Origin: Ctena decussata
Lineage: Eukaryota; Mollusca; Bivalvia; Lucinida; Lucinidae
Direction: 5' to 3'
Length of the DNA: 64,000 nucleotides
NCBI GenBank assembly: GCA_963989385.1
Contig: OZ022513.1
Span: 23,997,928 to 24,061,927, forward strand
The translations under genes were made by a program, and so were the position numbers. The notes beneath the pieces were generated by a model that saw only the letters and a list, made by a program, of their open reading frames with translations, was not told the DNA's origin and did no database searches. Positions 45,959 to 55,352 of the stretch are shown piece by piece. The number at the start of each line of letters is the position of its first letter. Within the stretch, counting starts at the first letter, position 1.

Positions 45959-46448
45959 CAATACCAAGCTTTCGAAATTATTTTCATTATCTTGCCTATG
46001 TATTTCAGACAGTGTGAAGTAACTGAGCATATGTCATTGAAAAAAGTAAATTAATATTAAATGGCAATTGGGCTTGACAGTGTAACAATAATCAGCCATG
46101 TAATAACTGCTGGCGGTGACACCCCATTGAGGGACAGGTTCATCATGTTTTAGTGTATTGCACTTATTGTGGAACATATGTACATGTAATTATAAACATG
46201 TCTTAAAGTATGGCTAATAATAGTACCCTATTGTAAAACTTATTCATCCTTTACAATGCATTGTACTTTATGTAAAAATGTGTTTGAAATAAGATGCAGA
46301 TATTCAACTCTGCACATTCTGGTGAAAAGCAGACTGATCCGTTTTGTCTCTGATATATTCATTTTCTTCATTATATTTGTTCATTGAAATTAATCATAAA
46401 AAGATGAGTATCTTTTTTTAATCAGCTATCTGTTGTTTAGTCGCCGGG

Positions 46449-47460
46449 TCAAATGATACTCGTTGGGTCTTTTTTTTCTATTTTCCTTTTTATTGTTTTT
46501 GTTTATAGATATACTTAGTACATATCTTTTCTTTCTCTGTATGCAGGAATATGGAAATGAGAAATGATAAAGACGGCTAGGATATTTGTTTCGCTTTTTT
46601 CTCTTGCTATATATAAACCATACTGTAAAAAAATATTTAAAAAATGTAAATATAAATACGCAAAGTAGTGAAGAATTTACATGCATATCGTAGAAGCCAC
46701 ACGCATGTCAGGTCAAATTATACTCGTCGGGTCTTTCTTCTATTTTCCTTTTTATTGTTTTTGTTTATAGATATACTTAGTACATATCTTTTCTCTCTCT
46801 CTTTGCAGGAATATGGCAATGAGAAATGATAAAGACGGCTAGGATATTTGTTTCGCTTTTTTCTCTTGCTATATATAAACCATACTGTAAAAATATTTAA
46901 CAAATGTAAATATAAATATGCAAACTAGTGAATTTACATGCATATCGTAAAAGCCACACGCATGTCAGGTCAAATTATACTCGTTGGGTCTTTTTTCTAT
47001 TTTCCTTTTTATTGTTTTTGTTTATAGATATACTTAGTACATATCTATTCTCTCTCTGTTTGCAGGAATATGGCAATGAGAAATGATAAAGACGGCTAGG
47101 ATATTTGTTTCGCTTTTTTCTCTTGCTATATATAAACCATACTGTAAAAATATTTAAAAAATGTAAATATAAATATGCAAACTAGTGAATTTACATGCAT
47201 ATCGTAGAAGCCACATGAATGTCAGGTCAAATTATACTCGTTGGGTCTTTTTTCTATTTTTTTTTTATTGTTTTTTTATAGATATACTTAGTACATATCT
47301 TTTATCTCTGCTTTTTGCAGGAATATAGCAATGAGAAATGATAAAGACGGCTAGGATATTTGCTTCGCTTTTTTCTCTTGCTATATTTAAACCATACTTT
47401 ACAAAAAAAAAGTTAAAATGTAAATATAAATAGGCAAACTAGTGAATTTACATGCATATC
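46449..47460 (+). repeat. Four-copy satellite, 255-262 bp unit
   Basis: The word AGACGGCTAGGATATTTG occurs at 46571, 46833, 47090 and 47345, giving periods of 262, 257 and 255. Each unit also has ACTCGTTGGGTCTTTT, TATAGATATACTTAGTACAT, a pyrimidine tract ending TTTGCAGGAATATGG, and AATTTACATGCATATCG. Short lysine-rich frames (SKRKKRNKYPSRL) recur on the minus strand in two units but decay in the others. Confidence 0.85.
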
Positions 47461-47810
47461 ACGCAGGTCCATCTGTGGAGATGCTGATGGTGAATTTGTT
47501 CCTCGCTGTTTGCACATGTAACGAAGAATTTTCTTGCTGAGAGGGATCTGATATGTGGTGTTAAAAAGAAAAGAATAGCAAGTGTCCGTTTGCTACAAAC
47601 ACGTACATGTACACTGGTTAATATGACAGTGCTGTCTACCAATGCGACACTGTACAACATACACATAACGGTAAATAATTAATGTAGCCGGCCACTCATA
47701 CAAGCTGGTAACTGGCTGGCTTGGTCGACAGCATAGGAAGTGAGACAGGTATTACTCCTGACAAGTGATGTACAAAGTTTGCTTCAGGCATAATGCGAAC
47801 TATTCGGGAA

Positions 47811-47905
47811 GAAACTCACCTCCAGACCCTACTAGCCCGCGACCCCGTGATCCGAAGTCGGGAGGACACTGTCACACCAATCGACCACGCGGGCGCTTCT
47901 GCAAG
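47811..47905 (-). repeat. Possible SINE head, minus strand
   Basis: On the minus strand GCGTGGTCGATTGGTGTGAC resembles a polymerase III box A. CACGGGGTCGCGGGCTAG sits where box B would be but is a poor match. Weak evidence. Confidence 0.3.
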
Positions 47906-48925
47906 TGAGAAACTTCTCGCTTTAACACTTTTCCCCTAGTCATCTCTGACAGTTGATACTGTCAAAGCCGGAATGAAATTTGCCAAGAACCGGAAGGCAA
48001 TCGAAGATCAAAGTTTTGACAAAGGAAAAAATGTAACGAATATGAAACAACTGCTTTAATCCAAACATCTCACCTCGCTTCAAATGAAAATGTGCTTTAT
48101 TGCTTTACAGGAAAGATCGCAGTCTGAATTTGAACTATGGATTTGGTACATAAATACCTTCCACGGAATCTCAAGACATGTGAACCACTATGTATTGCAT
48201 ATGAGGCTTGTTTTCTGCAGTAGCGTTAAAACCAAATGATTCAAATATTTAATCGACGACAGAATATCGCGCACAGTATGTTTCAAATTTGAAAACTTCA
48301 AAGCCATTCAAAATATCGACTGAGCCTGAATTTAGGAAACGCCTGCCATGGGCTCCAAGAAATAAATGTAGTAGTTGTTCCGGTTCCGTACGCAGTCTCG
48401 TCGCTCAGAGTTAGACATTTAGTATCAGTTAGAAGAGTTATATCCGTATGACATTATTTTGCAATCGCGATACAATAGGTTTCTGTTGTTTCCTCCCCTA
48501 CCTCTCCACTGTCCATGGCTGTTTTGCCCAATAACCGCCATTGGGTCCTTATGGTCCAAATCAGCTGCAAAGTCTTTTGTCAGCAAGTATCTTAAACCTT
48601 TACGAGTACAAAGTCACGAACGATTTTTTTATCAAACAAGTGTGATGTTAACTATTCTTATATCAAAAGTATGAATTCAGAAGCCTGCTTAGGTTGCTGA
48701 CAGATTAATTTTTACAGTAGTTTTGAAAAAAAAAAGCTTCTGTATAGAACTATAATATAACTCTCGAAAGACATAATACTGATCTTATTGTTCAACTTCC
48801 CCAAAACTTTCTGTTATACGAAGAATTCTCCTCAAAACTGCTTTAGGTATGATGGATCACAAATATTCCTATTAATTACACAGGGAATTATAAGTTAGTC
48901 TCGAATCTTGAAAGGATGCTTATGA
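47906..48925. other. No recognised feature
   Basis: Anonymous DNA with short frames only. Confidence 0.3.
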
Positions 48926-49114
48926 CGTAAGAAAACAGAACAAACTCAGATCAATCTACGCATCAGTCTTTGCTAGTCGCACATGCCATTTATGAAGCGC
49001 AAGTAAACTTTACATACAAAATGATGTTTCTGGCTAGGCTGCACAGAATGAGAGACAGGTTTGAGGGTTTGCTGTTTGTAGATATGTTAAACAATCTTTT
49101 TGTGTGTTGTAGCT
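48926..49114. repeat. Decayed P foldback copy
   Basis: AAAACAGAACAAACTCAGATC, ATCAGTCTTTGCTAGTCGCAC and a right end TTTTTGTGTGTTGTAGCTC follow P family order with many changes. Target duplication not recognisable. Confidence 0.4.
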
Positions 49115-49714
49115 CAAACAGTGTTTTGAACAACAGAAGGATTTGTTAGAACGATTTATCTTTCCCGAGGGAGCATCACGGTAAATCGGTAAAAACATCT
49201 TATAATAATAATCACAAATTTAGGGATTCTGCAAGGCCTCGCCCTTTATCTGCATACAGTTAGTGTTTGGCCTTTTAGAAATTTTTTTAGAATATCACAA
49301 TAAAAACATAATGACATTATAAATCTTCAATATTAAAGAAGAAAAAGGAGTAAAGCTTTCTTTTCTTTCGTAGGAATGAGGAAAATACAACAGCTTTTGA
49401 AAGCGCTTGGTGGTAGGTGGTAGGTCTCGATAGTATGCTAATGAGTGGGCAGCTGGAATAACAAGGCGTGTGCTGTTCAACTAAGTCCTGCTGGAACCAA
49501 TGTGAAAACAAACAGTCTATTCGACAAAAGCACTTTGCGGAGGTAGGAATGCCACCAATAATTACTTACCAATTTTGTCGCTGCAAGAAATCATTGCCCA
49601 TTTCTTGCATCGACTGCAGGTTGCGAGGGGTCAGTGCTCACTGGTATTTAACCTTAGAAAATATTAGTATCTTTCATTGGTGCTAAATGTGCATAAAAAG
49701 TACATACCAGGTGT
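49115..49714. other. No recognised feature
   Basis: Anonymous DNA. Opposite-strand frames of 61-72 codons at 49295-49686 have no domain. Confidence 0.3.
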
Positions 49715-49868
49715 CACTGATCTGCATCAAGAGCTGCCTCGTGATGCCAGGCAGTGATTCAAAGGGACGGATTTTAGCGACATCAAGGACCCATAAGATA
49801 CTTGTAAACATTTTCTTGCATACTCATTCAATAGCAACGTTCGATTCTGACCGTAGATCTTGTTAAAG

Positions 49869-50077
49869 TAGGGGAGAGTCGGGTAACTTCGGACAGCAGG
49901 TAAATTCGGACACTGACATTGTTTCCTTTATATGTCAGTTGTTTGGAACTAAAACAAAAATTAACTGGCCAAACAGAGAAAAACCTGATTAGATGAGCCG
50001 TCTCATCTGGATTTTCACTGTTTGCAATTGTATGTCCGAATTTACCCGCCTGTCCGAAGTTACCCGACTCTCCCCTA
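49869..50077. mobile_element. MITE, GTCGGGTA family, copy 2
   Basis: Inverted ends AGGGGAGAGTCGGGTAACTT and AAGTTACCCGACTCTCCCCT. TA is present at the left boundary and TA follows at the right, consistent with a TA duplication. Core: CAGTGAAAATCCAGATGAG and inverse CTGATTAGATGAGCC. Inverse orientation to 19268-19474. Confidence 0.8.
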
Positions 50078-50342
50078 ATTAATTCAAGCCTTATTTTAAA
50101 CGACGCAGGTATTTGGCCTACTTCACAACCAATGCATTGACTACACGTGATTTTTATCTGGTCCTGGGTGACATAACATGGGTGATAACATGGGTGAGTG
50201 CTTGTTAAAGTAATTAATTCAAGCCTTTTTTAAACGACGCAGGTATTTGGCCTCCTTTACAACCAAGGCATTGTGACTACATGTGATATTTACCTGGTCC
50301 TGGGTGAGATAACATGGGTGAGATACGACTTGTCGGTATATA

Positions 50343-50789
50343 GGGAATACCATGTTAATGTCTTTTAATATCAAGTTTATCAGGCGAGACCAGAAACAGC
50401 GTATGAATGGCGAGGCTTGCCGAGCCAGTCCGACGTGTTTCTGGTCGAGCCTGATAAATTTGATATCAAAAGATACTTACATGGTTTTCTATTTATTTTG
50501 CATCAATAGAAGATTTTAAGGCATAAAGAGAGTCAAACAAATGAAAAGCAAACGCAGTTTTGTTCAAACTTGCTGACTAGCGTTATGACGTAAGTCGGTG
50601 ACGTCATTTAACCAATCGAAGGTTGTTATCAGGACAAATGCCGGTATATAGCCAATCGTCTTCAGAGATCGCATCCAAAGGCAGCGCCTAGTAAAATTCG
50701 TGCATGCGCAGATCTATATTGACATGATATCACATCATGTTATCATACGCCTGTTATCAGGTGAGTTTTGCAGCAGATGCATGATAAAA
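50343..50789 (-). mobile_element. Promoter-hairpin element, family H-B, copy 2
   Basis: Reverse of 16791-17261. The hairpin is at 50343-50496 (ATATCAAGTTTATCAGGCGA, loop core GGCGAGGCTTGCCGAGCC). The promoter block has TTATGACGTAAGTCGG, TGACGTCATTTAACCAATCG, AGCCAATCGTCTTCAG, GTGCATGCGCAGATC and ATGATATCACATCATG. It ends GCAGATGCATGATAAA. Motif content is conserved between the two copies although spacing and sequence have drifted. Confidence 0.75.
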
Positions 50790-50862
50790 AAGAAACTCGT
50801 GGATATGCTTATCTGGTGTGCAGAGGAAGCACACGGATACCCGTGTCTGGTGTGTAAGAAAA

Positions 50863-51379
50863 CGTGATTAGGCAAGACAAACTCTCAGAACTGTAGCTTA
50901 TATAATGTATAAGAAAACATTTTCCTGCAAACTTTCGTAATCTGTCTCAAACATTCCAACAGATTTTAACATTGGATGAAATGATTATTGTTGAATGGCA
51001 TCAACATGTAATGTGCTGCATTTTTGACAAAATCAATACACTTCCCTGAAATTCTTGAAAATTCTCTTCATTTTATTTAACAAGCCAATTTAGAAGAAAT
51101 TTAGACGTAAAATAGCTTCTGGGAATAAAACGAGCTTAAAAGGAAAGAATTTGCAGAGCTGACATGTAATCCAATTTTATAAGATTTATTTTGCTATAAT
51201 TGCGTTCATCATCTCTGCACACAACGGTTTATTTCAGTACAAATGGAAGTTTAATGCAAGGTACATACTTTTATTAAGGTACATCTGTATTCTGTCATTG
51301 TTTTCAACATATGTCTGTAGGAAACAACTATTTCAGGTATTTTTGCTTCCCTGGATGATATAGCCCTTCTAAATTAGGA
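50863..51379. other. No recognised feature
   Basis: Anonymous AT-rich DNA. Confidence 0.3.
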
Positions 51380-51545
51380 TCTGTTCTTACAGAAAAGAAT
51401 TTGCTCCTGGGGGGGGGGCAAATTCTTTCTTTTAAGAGTTGATTCCCACTGGAAGAGAAGACAAAGAAATAAATGCTTTAAACTCCCCGATCCTCTGGAA
51501 GAATACATATTTGCCTATCTGTAAGGTGCATTCTTTTATTGTGTA
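51380..51545. repeat. AATTTGCTCC hairpin-family repeat
   Basis: AGAAAAGAATTTGCTCCTGG then a G-run and GCAAATTCTTTCTTTT form a hairpin, followed by the decayed shared 3' words of copies at 12998 and 13360. Confidence 0.55.
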
Positions 51546-51591
51546 ACCTCTTTGGTGTCAGAAGCTAATTTAACTGCTTAATAATGTGTTA

Positions 51592-53152
51592 CGAGGATCA
51601 TTCAAAAAGTTCTGTCACTGGCTTAAAGAGAACAATGAAGATTCATGAGTACCAGAGGTCAAGAACATTCTTTGACATTTGACCCTGAATTCTCATAGTT
51701 TGACAATTTCAAACTTCTTCTTAACAGCCACTGAGCAAATTGTAACCTAAAATCATATAGAGCCTTCAGGTGTTGCGGGAATGAAAATTCCTTCAAATGG
51801 TCTGGGTCACATGTTCAACATGGCGGCCATGCCCATATATGGTAAAAATCTTTAAAAATCTTCTATTCCAGAACCAATTGACCGATGGCCTTGAAACTTG
51901 GTCTGTAGCATTGGGTACTCCAGTACTATCAAGATTGTTCAAATTATGACTTTGTTTTGACCTTGACCTTTTTTCGTTGCGGTTGCATTTGTGTTATGTT
52001 CGGTGCTGTTTAATATATTGTGTTCTCATTTTAACCCTTCTATAATAAAAATAAAAAATAGAAAATAGGTAAAAATAGTTGTTAAATGTTTTTTGTGTAA
52101 TTTGCTTAATCTGTTTGTAATCCTTCTGTTGGTCTAAATTATTTAGTTCAGTAAAGATAGCTGAGTTGCCACCTATTTGAGAAAGAGCTGATAACTCGGC
52201 TTATCATTTGTAATTTATTATTTGTTAGGATGTCTTTGTCAATCTTTCCCTTTGATGTTGGGGATAGGGTTTGGGATCTGATTCAGTCAGTTCCTGAAGT
52301 GTAGTTACTCTTTAAATTCAAATATGGGAAAATGCTAGAACATAAGATTTCATGGGAAGTTTTGAAGATTTGGCCTAAAATTGGTATATACAGTACTCTT
52401 AATGAGGTCATGAAGAATTATGAGTACTAGAGGTCAAGGTCATTATTTGATCTTTGACCCAGATCTCTCATATTTTGACATTTTCTAGCATTTCCTCAAA
52501 AGCCAAAGGGCCAGTTGTAAACACATTTCATATAGAGCCTCCAGGGGTTGATTGAACAAAAATTTGTTCAAACGGTCCAGGTCACATGACAAAAATTTGT
52601 TCAAACGGTCCAGGTCACATGACCAACATGGCCGTAATACCCATTTATGGTATAATCCTTTGATATTTTTCTTCTCCAGAACCAATATACAAAGGCATTC
52701 AAACTTGGTAAGTAGCATGGAGTACTAGTGTACTACCAAGACTATTCAAATGATGACCTTGGGTTTACTTTGACCTTTTTGCGGCATGGTCAAATATGGG
52801 AAAATGCTAGAACATAAGATTTCAAGGAAAGTTTTGAAGATTTTGGCCTAAAAATGGTATATATCGTTGTCTTAAAGACTACATGAAGATTTATGAGTAC
52901 AAGAAGTCATGGTCAATCTTTGACTTTCGACCCAAGACTCATATTTTTGCATTTTCAGACGTAAGAAAAAGCCACTTTGCCAATTATTCTTCAGGTGACC
53001 GATTCAGGGCCTCATAGCCCTCTTGTTACCATGTACTTGATATCAGTATAAAGATAAAAGATAGTTGTTTTGATTGTTGCAAACCGTGGTAAGCTACTAC
53101 GTCTGTGAGCAAAGTTTGAGGCCAGTGACAGAACTTTTTGGACGATCCTCAG
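51592..53152. mobile_element. Composite element with mariner-like inverted ends and internal tandem units
   Basis: Ends are inverted: GAGGATCATTCAAAAAGTTC then TGTCACTGGC at the left, and GCCAGTGACAG then AACTTTTTGGACGATCCTC at the right. The style is that of mariner termini, but no transposase frame remains. Inside are about three units with TTGACC, TATGGTAAAAATC, CAGAACCAATTG, AACTTGGT and GGTCACATG...CAACATGGC. A direct 39-base duplication (AAAAATTTGTTCAAACGGTC...) lies near 52557-52620. A Penelope-like tail (52145-52325) interrupts the units. Near 52985-53035 the words TCAGGTGACCGATTCAGGGC and GCCCTCTTGTT match, inverted, the left boundary of the array at 6786. Confidence 0.65.
52133..52328 (+). 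repeat. Penelope-like 3' tail, diverged subfamily (empty site for P copy 7)
   Basis: Close match to 31404-31590 and continuous across CTAAATTATTTAGTTCAG, where the P element interrupts the other copy. Same orientation. Short and without reverse transcriptase. Confidence 0.65.
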
Positions 53153-53614
53153 CAACATATGCTACTCTACTGGTGACTTTTAGCAGAAATGTGTTACATG
53201 TACAATAAATCCAGTGAGCTTGGCGAGCCAATGATTTTTGTCGCAAGAACTGGCGTACGGTTTACCAGGTTTTCTTGTAATAAATGAAAGACGTCTAGTT
53301 AAGCTCATGTGGTTCATTCCGCTACATTTTGTGATTGTGTCAAAGAAAATTCCTTCATCTGGACCGTTCGAGAATATGACGAGTGTCCCTACCATTAAAT
53401 CTTTTAAAATTGCGAAAAATAGTGCAGATCCGGGTCAGAAGGTGTCAACAGATTTTTCCGAAGCATTGTCTGAAAGTGAAACGTGGACGCCATGCAGAGT
53501 CTGTAGAGTCAATGGCGTATTCGATTGGGCGTTTCGTCATTCACGATTTTTAGCGTCAAACACCTTTTCTGTAGGCCTATATTCGACGGTGCGTTTTTCA
53601 GCGCGGATCTCTTT
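53153..53614. other. Anonymous DNA with a 154-codon open frame
   Basis: A plus frame from 53238 (MSQELAYGLPGFLVINERRL...) stays open into the following H-A element at 53702. I recognise no domain, and the last third is H-A left-end sequence, so it is unlikely to be a host gene. ATTCGATTGGGCG near 53520 resembles words at 10010. Confidence 0.3.
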
Positions 53615-54081
53615 TTCTTGCACACCAGATAAGGATATCCGCGTGCTTCACCTGACCTACAAATCTTATCTCGCCCATGTTATCTCACCCAGGACCGGAT
53701 GAAAATCACGAGCTGCCAATGCATTGGTTGTATAGGAGCTCACGTACCTGCGTCGTCAAGTGACGTTGGCATTTTAGATGATGACGTCACGAAGACGGTA
53801 AAAATGACGTCAGTTTATGCACGCCAGTCGTTGACGTAAAGAGCCGAATGGCGGTCGTCGAAAGCGGCGCCTTCTTTCAAACTCAAATTGAAACCTCTCA
53901 AGCACTAGAATGTGATGTGCAAGAAAAAGTATCTACATGTATCATTGGTGTGAGGTGCGGATAGAAAAATCCATCACTCGGGATCACTGTTCGGCATCAC
54001 TCGGCAAGCCTCGTGATGCCGAAAAGTGACCCTCGTGACGGATTGTTCTATCCAACAAACCTCACACCCATGATAGATACT
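53615..54081 (+). mobile_element. Promoter-hairpin element, family H-A, copy D
   Basis: Begins TTCTTGCACACCAG. A block at 53755-53840 has AGTGACGTTGGC, GATGACGTCACGAAG, AATGACGTCAG and GTTGACGTAAAG. An ATGGCG start at 53848 opens the frame MAVVESGAFFQTQIETSQAL. A 36-base deletion follows, which keeps frame with the other copies. The hairpin lies at 53928-54081 (GGGATCACTGTTCGGCATCA, loop CTCGGCAAGCCTC), with small indels in the right arm. Confidence 0.75.
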
Positions 54082-54756
54082 TATATTCTACACATAAAGT
54101 GCTTCACGCTACTAGTCGTGAAGCACAAAACGCCAAGAATATTTCACGGTCAAAATCGTAAAGCAAAAAAAGCATAGTCGAATATGGCCAAACCCTAAAA
54201 ATAAGTGAAGCACGAAGCGCCCAGTTGAATACGGCCAATCTCGAACCTCTAAAACAATCAATGCATATTGGTGTAGCGCTGATACGACGACATAACTATC
54301 TCATCAGGTCTTCAATAAGATGTGTAAATATTTGACAGTGCTTGGTAAGTGCTGATAATCAGCTCTAAATCAAATAGAGACACATATAAATTGGTTTCTG
54401 CATCTGAATTATGTTACCATAAATAGAAAGAGCAATCAATGGGTGATAAAATGTCGCTTACGATGCTGAAAAGCTTGTGATATTTCAGATGATAGATTTT
54501 TCCGACTGTAGACTTGTTGCAAATTGCAGTTGAGCTGATGAAATAAATTTTGAATATATCATTCTACTATTAAAAGCGGAAAATTGTTATTATTTTTCAT
54601 TTGATAAGTTCTCATTAGCAAAGCATTGAAAATGGCTTTACTGAAAGGGACTATTTCCAGGGTTATTTTTATTTTTTTTTATTTTTTGTTTTGGCTCGTT
54701 CTTTTGATGGGCTGTGAAATTTGATTATTTAAATTCTGCAGCATTGCTTTTTAAAA
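54082..54756. other. Anonymous DNA; small hairpin at its start
   Basis: GTGCTTCACG at 54099 and CGTGAAGCAC ending 54126 form a short hairpin, with AAGTGAAGCACGAAGC repeated near 54200. The rest is AT-rich with no gene. Confidence 0.35.
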
Positions 54757-55352
54757 GTAAAAAGTATGCAAAGACCAGGAACTGAAACAATCAAAATCCA
54801 AATCCAGCCCTCAAACCATAGTTGGAAACAACTAAGATTACAAATAATCAAGATACAGAGAACATATGGCCAACCGAGTGAGCAGCTTGTTCCCGAAAGG
54901 TGGCCACTCAGCAACCCAAACCGAACCAAAATTAATAGAACATACATAAGGTAAAACATCACAGAAACTCTGACACCAAAAACAGGCAACAGAGAACCAC
55001 AACAGAACTACCGCCTTGGAACGGTCAGTAATGAATTACTGGGGGGCTTAAATCGATTTTACGGGCCCAACCTCACCCTCAGTTTCTGAAGTGGTACAAA
55101 ACATTTAATTGGTTGTTCGGTTCGCATGATAACCCTCTAACTCGTCAGTGAATCATCACGGTAAACACATAAATCAAATTTCAGCACCATGAAGAAGCAA
55201 AGACGAGGACTCAGTAGATACAACGGGCTGTCTGACAGGTGGAGATCCCTGGCCACTGGAAATCTGAAGCAAAAGAAGGTCACCAGTTGAGCCCCGGTGG
55301 ACCAAGCAACAGACAAAAAGGCTCCGGTCCCAACCAACTAAAATATATAGCT
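54757..55352 (-). mobile_element. Penelope-like element, 3' region
   Basis: Continuous with the reverse transcriptase remnant on the same strand and matched in inverse by 29655-30118. It lacks credible coding sequence. Frames on both strands (62-86 codons) also appear in the other copy but hold no motif, and I attribute them to base composition. Confidence 0.75.

Larger units (their letters stand above)
42050..46400 (+). repeat. Degenerate tandem array, higher-order period about 1.65-1.73 kb
   Basis: Two full higher-order units plus partial ones. Landmarks repeat in order: CATCTGGTGGAATATG at about 42464 and 44195, TTTATCTTTATTTCTATTCA at about 42570, 43699, 44294 and 45353, and the CpG-rich boxes at about 43265, 44915 and 45870. 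Each half-unit contains TTTCAGAAAG followed by an ATGTGATTGTACA-like word, and CAAATCACAAATCATGTT. A local 60-base duplication sits near 42785-42890. Strongly AT-rich except the boxes. It lies upstream of the minus-strand LINE, but a role as LINE 5' repeats is only speculation. No coding. Confidence 0.75.
49715..50862 (-). mobile_element. Family H-A copy on minus strand, broken by two insertions
   Basis: Outer parts match H-A in reverse. A decayed hairpin half lies at 49715-49800 (GCCTCGTGATGCCAGGCAGTG). A region with CAACCAATGCATTG and GGTCCTGGGTGACATAAC occurs twice as a 120-bp tandem (50091-50210 and 50212-50335). The left end GGAAGCACACGGATACC...GGTGTGTAAGAA is at 50826-50862. A GTCGGGTA MITE (49869-50077) and an H-B element (50343-50789) interrupt it, so both are younger than this copy. 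The ATGGCG frame is lost. Confidence 0.65.

Noticed and set aside
42050..46400. LTR retrotransposon with long terminal repeats
   Set aside because: More than two unequal copies with internal half-unit repeats, and no gag/pol frame between them.
46449..47460. CRISPR-like array
   Set aside because: Units are 255-262 bp and repeat throughout with no unique spacers; the context is eukaryotic.
53238..53702. 154-codon plus frame as a host gene
   Set aside because: The last third is the left end of an H-A repeat and no domain is recognisable in the rest.
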